Part shown: in pieces, positions 7,238 to 14,525 of the stretch
Layout: every line of letters begins with the position of its first letter
How positions within the stretch are numbered: the stretch's first letter is position 1
IMG/VR virus record: IMGVR_UViG_3300028840_000452
Location: 1-23,930 of that record
Strand: one strand, 5' to 3'
From: a virus
Length of the DNA: 23,930 nt
The notes under the pieces: model-generated
Databases searched by the model: none
Told to the model about the DNA's origin: nothing
The model's input: only the letters and a program-made list of their open reading frames with translations
Translations under genes and position numbers: made by a program

Positions 7238-8845
7238 CTAGTCGAGAGCGATCGCGAGGAAGTCGTCGCGATCCGTCCGGAAGATGTTGTGAAAGGCGAT
7301 CCACCGGTAGGCGTAGTCGGGATCGTCGATCATTGTCTCCGCGGTCAGCGCCTGACCCGTGACGACCCTGACCCCGCGGAGCTCGCCGATCGTGTTCGGC
7401 GTCGAGGTCATAAGCATCACCGGCCAGAGCGAGTAGCTATCGTCGAGATTGACATCGAGGAGCGAGAGCCCACAGCAGACCGGCCAGACGAAGTTGAAGT
7501 CCTCGCTCGCGTAGGGTGTCGCGTCGTTTTGCGTTCCGAAGAAGCCCCGCCAATCGCCTGACCAATCGCGCGCGCGCATCTGCATCCGATCGGGCTCGTC
7601 GGCGTAGATCGTTGACTCCAGATCTGAGTGAGTGAAAGCCCGATGCTCGCGCGTCGCGTTCGACCAGCGGAAGGAGCTCGACTCCCACGTCGGCGGATTG
7701 TCGTCGAAGGCGAGCGCTCCTCCGATCGCGATCGGATACGGCCACTGCTCCGGAGAGAAGTAGGAATCGAGGAAGCCGAAGTAGGCGATTTCATATTGCG
7801 TGTTGAGCTTCGCGACGACGATCGCGCGCCGGCCGTCGACGATGAACCAGTAAGGGATCGAGGAGTCCCAAAGCGGAAGGTAGAGATTCCCGTGATAGCC
7901 GGCTTGTTGACGAAACAGCGACGTCGCGAGGTAGGCGTCGAAGGCGGCGATCTCCCAATCGAAGTAGTCGCCATCCTGACGCTCGAAGGGATGCAAGCCG
8001 ACGAGGATCTCGGAGTCGCCGTCGTTGCCCGGCGCCTCGAAGATCGCCTCCCCGAAAGCGGCGTCGACCGTGTCGCTCCTCCGAAGCCGGACGGCGCCGA
8101 TCGAGAGATACGAGGACACGTTCCCGACCGTGATATGCAGCCGGTATTTCGTCGCCGCGACGGGAGAGCCCACGGTGAACGTCCGGACCTCGCCCTCGAT
8201 CCAGCCGGTCTCGTCGGTCGCGGAGTCGAGCGTCGACCACGCCGACCCGGTCCAATAGTCGAAGGTCCAGGTCTTCGGGAGATACGAGAGCGCCGTCGAT
8301 TGCAGAGCGCAGATCTGGTAGTCCGCGATCGTCTCGGCCTCCTGAAACGTAAACTCGATGTCAAACGGCCAGCTGACCGAGCTCGCCTGAAAGCGCCGAT
8401 TGTTGTCGACGGCGATCTTCCCGTCGGTCAGATTCTGAGCACCGGTCGCGCCGGTGTTCCCGGAGTCAGCCAGGACGATCGCGCCGCGGGTCTTTCTGAG
8501 GATCGTCCACTTCGGCGCCGTCGAGATCGTGAACTGATCCCCGGAGACGAACGCCGTCCCGCCGGCCGTGATCGTGAACTCGATCTCGCCCTCGGCGTAG
8601 GGAGTCCCGACGGTCGCGTTCGGGAGCGAGCCGGTCACACTCCCGACGACGGTGAACGTCGTCGCGCCCGTCGCCGTGATCGTGAAGGTCTCCGCGACGG
8701 AGTCGGCGCCGCCGGAGTAGGAGCCGAGCGTCCCGGTCCCCGTCCCGGAGTACTCCAGCCCGAACGCCGAGCCTTTGAGCGAGACGTAGTCGCAGAGCTT
8801 GTCGAACAGATCGTTGTAGTCGGTCGCGGTCCCGGTCGTGAACAT
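7238..8845 (-). CDS. Large tail-tip / adhesion structural protein
   Basis: 535 residues from ATG at 8845, 2 nt after the tape measure stop. An in-frame extension upstream to 9133 is arginine-rich shadow sequence of the tape measure gene and is rejected. Domains: an N-terminal segment (FTTGTATDYNDLFDKLCDYV) typical of phage tail proteins that anchor to the tube; a Thr/Gly-rich beta domain around 25-110; a jelly-roll-like domain around 150-260 (SWPFDIEFTFQEAETIADYQ, then KTWTFDYWTGSAWSTLDS) resembling carbohydrate-binding discoidin folds; and a C-terminal domain shared with the next gene. Position directly after the tape measure suggests a distal tail component with a carbohydrate-binding insertion, which is inference. 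Confidence 0.6.
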   Translation of the reverse strand: MFTTGTATDYNDLFDKLCDYVSLKGSAFGLEYSGTGTGTLGSYSGGADSVAETFTITATGATTFTVVGSVTGSLPNATVGTPYAEGEIEFTITAGGTAFVSGDQFTISTAPKWTILRKTRGAIVLADSGNTGATGAQNLTDGKIAVDNNRRFQASSVSWPFDIEFTFQEAETIADYQICALQSTALSYLPKTWTFDYWTGSAWSTLDSATDETGWIEGEVRTFTVGSPVAATKYRLHITVGNVSSYLSIGAVRLRRSDTVDAAFGEAIFEAPGNDGDSEILVGLHPFERQDGDYFDWEIAAFDAYLATSLFRQQAGYHGNLYLPLWDSSIPYWFIVDGRRAIVVAKLNTQYEIAYFGFLDSYFSPEQWPYPIAIGGALAFDDNPPTWESSSFRWSNATREHRAFTHSDLESTIYADEPDRMQMRARDWSGDWRGFFGTQNDATPYASEDFNFVWPVCCGLSLLDVNLDDSYSLWPVMLMTSTPNTIGELRGVRVVTGQALTAETMIDDPDYAYRWIAFHNIFRTDRDDFLAIALD

Positions 8846-8847
8846 GA

Positions 8848-11412
8848 TTAGATCCCCAACGCCGAGCGGATCGCTCGACGGTTTTCTGAGACGGTCTCGA
8901 TCAGCACCCTCTGACCTCGCGGCGTCCGGATCTCCTCCAGGACGAGCCCTCGATCGAGCCCGAGCGTGACCTTCCCTCCGACGGTCGCTTCTCCTCCTCC
9001 TCCCTCGACGAGCCCTCCCTCGGCGAAGCGCGCCCTCGGGAGCGACGCGATCTCGGGAGCCGCGAGCGCTCGCGAGCCGTACTTGTTGATCGCTCGTAGG
9101 TGTTCGAGGACGCCCGGCTGACGGACGGCCCACGCGCGCGTGATGTACTCATCGTTCGAGACGGCCGCGAGGATCGAGTCCGACGTCCCGGTCCCCGGTC
9201 CCCGGATCAGCCCTCCTCCCGCCGCCGGCATCGGTCCTATGAAGTCGGCGCCGACCTGACCTCCTCCGGAGAAAAGCCCCGTGAACGACTTCATAATCTG
9301 CGACGCGAGCATCTGAGCGACGATCCGCTTGAGGTCTCCGATGATCGCGGTAGCCAGCTGAGAGAACGCGCTCTTGAAGGTGGTCGACTTGTCGATCCCG
9401 GTGTCGAAGAACTCCGCGAGCGAGCTCGTCGCGGAGTCGATCGCCGTCGAGCCAAGCGTAGCGAACACGTTCTGAGCGGCCTCGACATTGTAGGCGATCT
9501 CGTCGATCGAGTCGGCGAACTGTTGAGCCTGAGCGATCTTCTCCGGGTCTCCGGTAGCCTCGGCCGCGGCGAGCATTGCGGCGGCGAGTTGACGGAGCGT
9601 TTCGAGCCGCGTCTGTTCGAGCGCGAGTAGCTCCGTCTCCGCTTCGAGTTGTGAGATCAATCCGGCGCCGGCCTGAGCGTCGATGTCGGCGCGCGCCGTC
9701 CCGAGCGCGCGGAGCGCGGCCTCGGCCTCGGCCCTCGCTTCGTCGAAGTCGATGTCGGCGGTCAGCGACGTCCGGAGCTCGTCGAGGATCGCCTTGCGTT
9801 GCGCGTCGCTCTCTCCCTGCTTCCGAAGGAGCTCGTCGGCCGCGGCGATCTGAGCCTCGATCCCGAGCCGCTCCGCGTCGAACCGCTTCCCCTGCAGATT
9901 GAGGAGTTGCGCTTCAAGATCGAGCCGCTCCTGGCCGAGATCCCGGACGGCCTTCGTCTCCTCGAACGTGAGCGCGGCCATCTTCTCGCCGTGTTCGAGC
10001 TCGGACTTCTCTCTCTGCTGTGCGATCCGCGCGCGCTCCTCCTCCGCTCTCGCCGGATCGAGGAAGTCGCCGAGCGCGTCCTCCTTCTCCTTGAGCGCCG
10101 CGAGCTCCGCGGTGTGAGCCTCCTCCAGCGCTTGCCGGCGGTCGGCGTAATACTGCGTCAGCGACTGCAGTCCGGCTTCGAGCTCGCGCTTCTCCTCCTT
10201 GACCTTGATCGCGGCCTTCGCCTTGACGAGCGCGATCTCTCGATCGAGCGATCGGACCAGCGCCTGAGCCCTCTTGTCGGCGAGCTCGGCGATCTCCTCG
10301 GCGCTCGCGCCGGCGGTCCCGGTCGAGACCTCCGTCGGCTCGATCTTCGGCGCGAATCCGAGCGAGAGATCCCAACGGGACTTCATCCGCTCGCGAAAGC
10401 GCTTCGATTCGTTCTCGTCGAAGCGAGCGAAGGTCTTGATCTCCTCCCGGACCGCTTCGAAGTTGCCGCGCATCCCGTTATAGATCACCTTCGAGAGCGA
10501 GACTCCCGCCGCCGCAAGCTTCCCCATCAGCTGAGTGACTATGTCGACGGCCGAGCCGACGACGGCGACAACGAACTTCATCGCTACGCCGACACCCTGA
10601 CCGAACTGCTCCCACGCCTTGCCGGTGTCGCCGATATTCCCCGAGAGCGCCTGTAGTGTCTGCGAGAGCTCCGGCCCGAAGCCGGCCATGAAGTGGATCC
10701 CGAACGACTCGCCCTGCATCTGCAGGATTTCGAGATCGTCCTTGATCCGCTCGGACGCCGCCGCGAGGTCGCGATCGAACAGGACGCCGAGCGACCGAGC
10801 GCGCTCGATCACGTTCGCGAGCCCCTCGTCCGCGAGCGCTTGCATCGTGGGCTTCAGCTGTGCTCCGGACCGACCGAAGAGCCCGATCGCGACCCGGTCC
10901 CGGACCAGCTGATCCTCCAGCCCGTACAGTTTCTTCGAGATCAGCTCGAAGGTCTGGACGGAGTCCTTGCCCTTGAAGTCTTTGAGCTCCAGCCCGAGGT
11001 CGCGTAGGTGGCCGAGCGCCGTCGGGATCCCGGCCTGAGCGTCGCCGAGATTCTTGTTCATCCGGATCAGCGCGGCGCCGACCTGATTGAGATCGGCGTC
11101 GGACGTCCTCGCGACGAGCGCGAGCGCGGAGAGATTCTCCGTGCTCGCGCCGACCTTCGCTCCGAGCTTGTTGATCTGATCCGCGGCCTCGATCGCGCCC
11201 GAGATCATTCTCTTGAACGTGACGAAGCCGATCGCGATCCCGAGCCCGCCCATCAGGGAGCGCGTGAAGCCGAGCGTCCGATTGAGCCCTCCGAAGCCGG
11301 CCTTCGATTTCGTCGCGGTCTTCTGACCTTCGGCCTGTATCCGCTTGAGAGAGTTGACGACCTCCTGCACTCCCTCGGCCGATAGTCGGACTCGGACGTC
11401 GGGCTTCGCCAT
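8848..11412 (-). CDS. Tail tape measure protein
   Basis: 854 residues from ATG at 11412, with AAAGGA about 9 nt upstream and TAGATG joining it to the chaperone gene. The tape measure sets tail length and is ejected with the DNA. At about 1.5 angstrom per helical residue, 854 residues suggest a tail near 130 nm (estimate). Seen in the sequence: a basic helical N-terminus; a glycine-rich hydrophobic segment (GGLGIAIGFVTFKRM) near 55; an alpha-helical body; hydrophobic stretches near 275-310 (GVAMKFVVAVVGSAVDIV) that could cross the membrane; a long charged coiled coil with repeated Glu/Ala/Arg from about 370 to 640; and a glycine-rich C-terminus with GGGLIRGPGTGTSDSI and YITRAWAVRQPG, typical of siphophage tape measures. 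No lysozyme or peptidase domain was noticed. Confidence 0.93.
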   Translation of the reverse strand: MAKPDVRVRLSAEGVQEVVNSLKRIQAEGQKTATKSKAGFGGLNRTLGFTRSLMGGLGIAIGFVTFKRMISGAIEAADQINKLGAKVGASTENLSALALVARTSDADLNQVGAALIRMNKNLGDAQAGIPTALGHLRDLGLELKDFKGKDSVQTFELISKKLYGLEDQLVRDRVAIGLFGRSGAQLKPTMQALADEGLANVIERARSLGVLFDRDLAAASERIKDDLEILQMQGESFGIHFMAGFGPELSQTLQALSGNIGDTGKAWEQFGQGVGVAMKFVVAVVGSAVDIVTQLMGKLAAAGVSLSKVIYNGMRGNFEAVREEIKTFARFDENESKRFRERMKSRWDLSLGFAPKIEPTEVSTGTAGASAEEIAELADKRAQALVRSLDREIALVKAKAAIKVKEEKRELEAGLQSLTQYYADRRQALEEAHTAELAALKEKEDALGDFLDPARAEEERARIAQQREKSELEHGEKMAALTFEETKAVRDLGQERLDLEAQLLNLQGKRFDAERLGIEAQIAAADELLRKQGESDAQRKAILDELRTSLTADIDFDEARAEAEAALRALGTARADIDAQAGAGLISQLEAETELLALEQTRLETLRQLAAAMLAAAEATGDPEKIAQAQQFADSIDEIAYNVEAAQNVFATLGSTAIDSATSSLAEFFDTGIDKSTTFKSAFSQLATAIIGDLKRIVAQMLASQIMKSFTGLFSGGGQVGADFIGPMPAAGGGLIRGPGTGTSDSILAAVSNDEYITRAWAVRQPGVLEHLRAINKYGSRALAAPEIASLPRARFAEGGLVEGGGGEATVGGKVTLGLDRGLVLEEIRTPRGQRVLIETVSENRRAIRSALGI

Positions 11413-12149
11413 CTACGGCCGTCCTTTCAGAATATCCGGGATCGCCGGCGGCTTCGGCCGGGATCCCCGTCGGTAATGCGGCGCGACCACAGCGTGACGG
11501 AGAAGCGCTTGACGGTAGTCCTCCTCCGCGACCGTCCTCGCGAGGATCCTGTAATGATCGAGGAGCACTCTCAGCGGGAGACGGTAGAAGCGCTCGGCGC
11601 GATCGGGATCCCCGCCGGCGAGCTCCAGAATCATCGGAGTCCAGGAGCCGTAGCGTCCTCCTGATCTTCCCCGCTCTTGTCGCTGTTGCTCTCGTCGCTC
11701 TCGCTTGCCGGGATCGCGTCTCTTGAGAATGTCGCCGTAATCCTCGAAGAGCCGATCCCTCCGTCGAAAAAATCGACGAGGAGATCGAGGATCAGGTTCT
11801 GCAGCTTTGTCTTGTCGGCCGGCGTCGTGAGCGTCGCGAGGAAGCGCTCCGTCTCCTCCGCGAGCTCCGGCGTCCACGCGCGCGGCGTCGGGATCGCTCT
11901 CCCGAGAAACCGCCGGCGGGACAGAGCCGGCGGGACGAGGAGAAGCGAGAGAATCTTCCGGCCGAGCCCTCCCTCGACCAGCTGACCGAGGATCCGGATC
12001 CCGAAGTCCTCCGGGGATTCGTCCGGCCCGGCCATCGGCCGGTGAAGTCCAGCCTTGCGCGTGTAGGTGAAGAAGAGCTCGTCCTGCTCGGCGGTCGTCT
12101 CCTGCACGGTCAGGAAGGATCGACCGCCGAGCTCGTGAATCTGCACCAC
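11413..12149 (-). CDS. Tail assembly chaperone G-T (programmed -1 frameshift product)
   Basis: Reads 12149-11766 in the G frame, shifts back one base at the slippery heptamer, and continues 11766-11413 for a product of about 245 residues: 128 of G plus 117 of T. The frame relation is exactly -1. The T part (FEDYGDILKRRDPGKRERRE, then TPMILELAGGDPDRAERFYRLPLRVLLDHYRI) has no start codon of its own with a ribosome site, and the codon use in its own frame is coding-like. In lambda-like phages the G-T minority product links G-coated tape measure to tube subunits. It ends TAG next to the tape measure ATG. Confidence 0.85.
11631..12149 (-). CDS. Tail assembly chaperone G
   Basis: 172 residues from GTG at 12149, overlapping the tail tube stop as TAGTG. 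It is the unshifted product of the chaperone gene pair: gpG coats the tape measure while the tube polymerises and is absent from the mature virion. The protein is mostly helical, with VEGGLGRKILSLLLVPPALS near 55-75 and NLILDLLVDFFDGG at the slip site near 117-130. After the slippery codons it continues 44 residues into an acidic Ser/Asp-rich tail that the fusion product lacks. Position between tube and tape measure and the canonical slip site make this secure even though the sequence itself is not strongly diagnostic. Confidence 0.85.
   Translation of the reverse strand: MVQIHELGGRSFLTVQETTAEQDELFFTYTRKAGLHRPMAGPDESPEDFGIRILGQLVEGGLGRKILSLLLVPPALSRRRFLGRAIPTPRAWTPELAEETERFLATLTTPADKTKLQNLILDLLVDFFDGGIGSSRITATFSRDAIPASESDESNSDKSGEDQEDATAPGLR
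11766..11772 (-). promoter_or_regulatory. -1 ribosomal frameshift site T TTT TTC
   Basis: On the minus strand the heptamer T-TTT-TTC occupies 11772-11766, in phase with the G frame (codons TTT at 11771-11769 and TTC at 11768-11766). Slippage by one base allows TTT-TTT pairing and continues with CGA in the T frame. The sequence, phase, and position in the chaperone gene all match the classic X XXY YYZ rule. The heptamer stands out because runs of six T are almost absent elsewhere in this GC-rich window. Confidence 0.88.
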
Positions 12150-12922
12150 TAAGCCGAGACCTCGATGATCCGGAAGTGCGGCTCGTTCGGATGATTCGTC
12201 GCGTCGCTCTCGACGTCACCCGTGAGCGCCCACTCCGCGTACTCGTCGGAGATCAGACCTACCGAGCCGTCGGCTCGGACGGACGCCTGCCAGATCTCGA
12301 CCGTCCACGTCGGACCGCGGCCCGGATCGCCGACGAACCGAATGTAGCACTTGATCGAGGTCTGATTCATCCCTCGGACCGTGTCGAGAGAGAGCGTCCC
12401 GTAGTCGTAGTCGACTTCGATGTCTGTGTCGTCCGCGATCCCGCCGCCGGGGACGATGTAGATCCGGCCCTCCGTCGCGTCGACGAGGTAGTCGGTCGTC
12501 ACCGTGTAGGGAGTCCCGCCGCCGTCCGGCTCGACGACGACGTTCGAGATGTCCCTGTACGCGAGATCGTAGTAACGCCCCTGCTGTGCGCTTGAGATGT
12601 CCTCGGCTGCGACCGAGGACGAGCTCTGCGTGTAGGTCGAGACGTCGCCGTAGAACGCGCGCGCGAGATTCTCCAGATCGAACTCGTCGCCGACGATCCT
12701 GAGCGCGAGCGTCGTCCGGATCACGTCGGAAGCCAGGAGCGGCGCGCCGGCCGTCGCGCTGGAGTACTTCTTGATCTCCTCCGGCGTCGGCGTGATCTCG
12801 AACGTCGTGCAGTTCCCGACGAAGATCTCGCCCGTCCTGGCTCCCGCCGAGGTCAGCCGGTCGAGGTAGACCTTCCCTCGGCCGAGCATCACTCGATTGC
12901 CATTGACCGTAGTTCCTGCCAT
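12149..12922 (-). CDS. Major tail tube protein
   Basis: 257 residues from ATG at 12922, with GGAGGAGG about 8-15 nt upstream. gpV-like tube subunits stack in rings around the tape measure. The N-terminal part (GNRVMLGRGKVYLDRLTSAG, then FVGNCTTFEITPTPEEIKKY) has the pattern of tube proteins that begin with a strand and a loop containing the residues on which the ring is built. The remainder is beta-rich with an inserted domain around 100-180 (GGGTPYTVTTDYLVDATEGRI and DTDIEVDYDYG) that may project outward. Its place before the chaperones and after the terminator gene is diagnostic. Confidence 0.85.
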   Translation of the reverse strand: MAGTTVNGNRVMLGRGKVYLDRLTSAGARTGEIFVGNCTTFEITPTPEEIKKYSSATAGAPLLASDVIRTTLALRIVGDEFDLENLARAFYGDVSTYTQSSSSVAAEDISSAQQGRYYDLAYRDISNVVVEPDGGGTPYTVTTDYLVDATEGRIYIVPGGGIADDTDIEVDYDYGTLSLDTVRGMNQTSIKCYIRFVGDPGRGPTWTVEIWQASVRADGSVGLISDEYAEWALTGDVESDATNHPNEPHFRIIEVSA

Positions 12923-12952
12923 TCGTTGCTCCTCCTCCCTCCGGCGCCTCGG

Positions 12953-13450
12953 CTACGCGATAGCCTCGACGTCGATCGAACTCGACTGATAGAAGAACCG
13001 ATACGTCAGCGTCGCGCGGCAAAGCAGGTATTCGGATTGCTCGTACTCGAACGCCGTCCCGATCTCGTCGGGTGGATCGTTGCAGAGCGCGACGGTCTCG
13101 CCGTCCGGGACGACCTTCCCGATCGACGACATAGCATCCGAGATCCAGACGAGGATCGGATCCGCGGCGGCGTCCGCGGTCGTCGCGGCGCCGGCGGTAG
13201 CCTTCGTGACCACTTCGAACTTGAGATCCAGAGCCCGTCGGACGACCGCCCCGCGACTCGAACGTCCCGCTTTTTCGTCGCGCATGGGATCGACGATCTC
13301 TTGCGCCGGGTACACCGTAACGACCGGGAGCTGGCTCGGCTTCGGTGACTCGACGCGAGTCCTAACGGGCTCCGGGATCTCCGCGGGACGCGAGACGCTC
13401 CCGAGATGTGCAATCACAGCCGTGATTATCTGTTCGCGGATCGTCGCCAT
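12953..13450 (-). CDS. Tail terminator / completion protein (gpU-like)
   Basis: 165 residues from ATG at 13450, overlapping the previous stop as TAATG. Terminator proteins cap the tube on the head side. Features: a short N-terminal helix (REQIITAVIAHLG), a loop with VRTRVESPKPSQLPVVTVYPAQE, then strands (RRALDLKFEVVTKAT) and a C-terminal strand (YLLCRATLTYRFFYQSSS), the alpha-beta layout typical of gpU-type proteins. Gene order FII-like, this gene, tube, chaperones supports the assignment. Sequence similarity alone is modest. Confidence 0.7.
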   Translation of the reverse strand: MATIREQIITAVIAHLGSVSRPAEIPEPVRTRVESPKPSQLPVVTVYPAQEIVDPMRDEKAGRSSRGAVVRRALDLKFEVVTKATAGAATTADAAADPILVWISDAMSSIGKVVPDGETVALCNDPPDEIGTAFEYEQSEYLLCRATLTYRFFYQSSSIDVEAIA

Positions 13451-13764
13451 TAGCTCGTCTTCGTGAGCGCGACGCGCGTCATAGCGCCGTCGCCGTAGGG
13501 GAGAAGGCTACGCACTGAGTAGCTCGTCCCGTCGACCGTGATCGCGCTCCCCGGCGCGAGACCAGGGAGCGCGTCAGACTTCACGTGGACCGCTTCTCCG
13601 TCCGGGACAATCGTCGGCATTTCTCCGTCGAGCACTTGGACCGCCGCTCGATCGAAGATCCCCGTGACAGTGACGGAGCCGACCGTGACCGCGACGGCTC
13701 CGTCGGCGTCGAGGAGATCGGCGAGCATTTCGTTGATCTCAGCCTCGCCGAGAACGCCTGACAT
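13450..13764 (-). CDS. Head-tail joining protein (gpFII-like)
   Basis: 104 residues from ATG at 13764. Small beta-barrel connector with an N-terminal helix (EAEINEMLADLLDADGA), then VTVGSVTVTGIFDRAAVQVL, a middle strand AVHVKSDALPGLAPGSAITV and a final SYSVRSLLPYGDGAMTRVALT. This order resembles lambda gpFII (helix, 'GVFD' strand, 'VxVRxDxxxxLxxGDxxxI', 'xVxxxxPDxxGxxxLxL'). It binds the head-completion protein and provides the docking face for the tail. It overlaps the next gene by 1 nt and sits 3 nt after the previous one, so is co-translated with both. Confidence 0.75.
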   Translation of the reverse strand: MSGVLGEAEINEMLADLLDADGAVAVTVGSVTVTGIFDRAAVQVLDGEMPTIVPDGEAVHVKSDALPGLAPGSAITVDGTSYSVRSLLPYGDGAMTRVALTKTS

Positions 13765-13767
13765 GAT

Positions 13768-14157
13768 CTACCCCGTCTTGAGAACTCCGACGAACGCGCA
13801 AGAGCACGTGAACGACGGAGTCGTCCCCGCGATCGTCGCGACCGCGCGGACATAGGCTTCGGCCGCGGAGACGTCGAACGAGATCAGCTCGATCGCGCCT
13901 CCGGCCGTGTCGTCGATCTCCGTGAACGTCGCGCCGGAGATGTCGGCGTAGGTACCGTCGACGGTCGAGCATGTCTGCAGCTTGACGTTCATCGTCGGCG
14001 TCGTCCCGGTCCCGGCCGCGGAGTGTATGATCGCCGCGGCTCGCCCTTCGTAGAGCGAGACGTCGACGCCGGTCCCGTTTGTGGTCTCCGTCAGCGCCGC
14101 CGGCGCGAGGAGCTCCAGCGGGACTCCGTGACCGAGAGCGTTGAGTAGGTTCGACAA
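13768..14157 (-). CDS. Small beta-rich virion protein next to capsid genes
   Basis: 129 residues from TTG at 14157, supported by GGGAGG about 9 nt upstream. The sequence has alternating small and beta-branched residues (VDVSLYEGRAAAIIHSAAG, then TPTMNVKLQTCSTVDG, later IELISFDVSAAEAYVRAVAT and AGTTPSFTCSCAFVGV), an all-beta sandwich pattern seen in many proteins encoded between capsid and connector genes. Such proteins may be head decoration or neck components. I do not recognise the exact family. It has three cysteines in the last 60 residues. Confidence 0.55.
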   Translation of the reverse strand: MSNLLNALGHGVPLELLAPAALTETTNGTGVDVSLYEGRAAAIIHSAAGTGTTPTMNVKLQTCSTVDGTYADISGATFTEIDDTAGGAIELISFDVSAAEAYVRAVATIAGTTPSFTCSCAFVGVLKTG

Positions 14158-14185
14158 GATCTTGCCTCCCTCCTGAGCGGCCGGT

Positions 14186-14491
14186 CTACCTCGGCCGCGT
14201 CTTCCTTGACTTCCGCTTCCGTGCCGGCTTCGGATCCCGGTCGACGGGCTCCGGATCGCCGTGCTCGATTGTCTCCTCCTCGGGCTCCTCCTCCGGAGCC
14301 CGAGGATCGTCAGCCGGCGCGCCTGTCTCCGTGACGGGGACGACGTAGCCGAGCATCAGCTTGTGAGCGATCGCGTCCGGACCGACGTCCTCCGGGACTC
14401 GGAGCGTTGCTCCGATCGCGACGTCGCCGCGCGCGCCTCCGAGACAGTGCGCTCGGACGACCTTGTACTCGCCGGCGAGTGGGTGCGCCAT
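14186..14491 (-). CDS. Small capsid-adjacent protein with basic tail
   Basis: 101 residues from ATG at 14491, with GGGAG about 6-10 nt upstream and 34 nt after the capsid stop. The first half is compact (VRAHCLGGARGDVAIGATL, then HKLMLGYVVPVTE). The second half is low-complexity and acidic (EEEPEEETIEHGDPEP) and ends in a short basic cluster (KPARKRKSRKTRPR). Small proteins of this size immediately after the capsid gene often act as head-associated or connector assembly proteins; the function here is not known. The basic terminus could touch DNA or RNA. Confidence 0.5.
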   Translation of the reverse strand: MAHPLAGEYKVVRAHCLGGARGDVAIGATLRVPEDVGPDAIAHKLMLGYVVPVTETGAPADDPRAPEEEPEEETIEHGDPEPVDRDPKPARKRKSRKTRPR

Positions 14492-14525
14492 GATCTACTC
14501 CCTCCGTTTAGGTTCGCGGCCGCGG

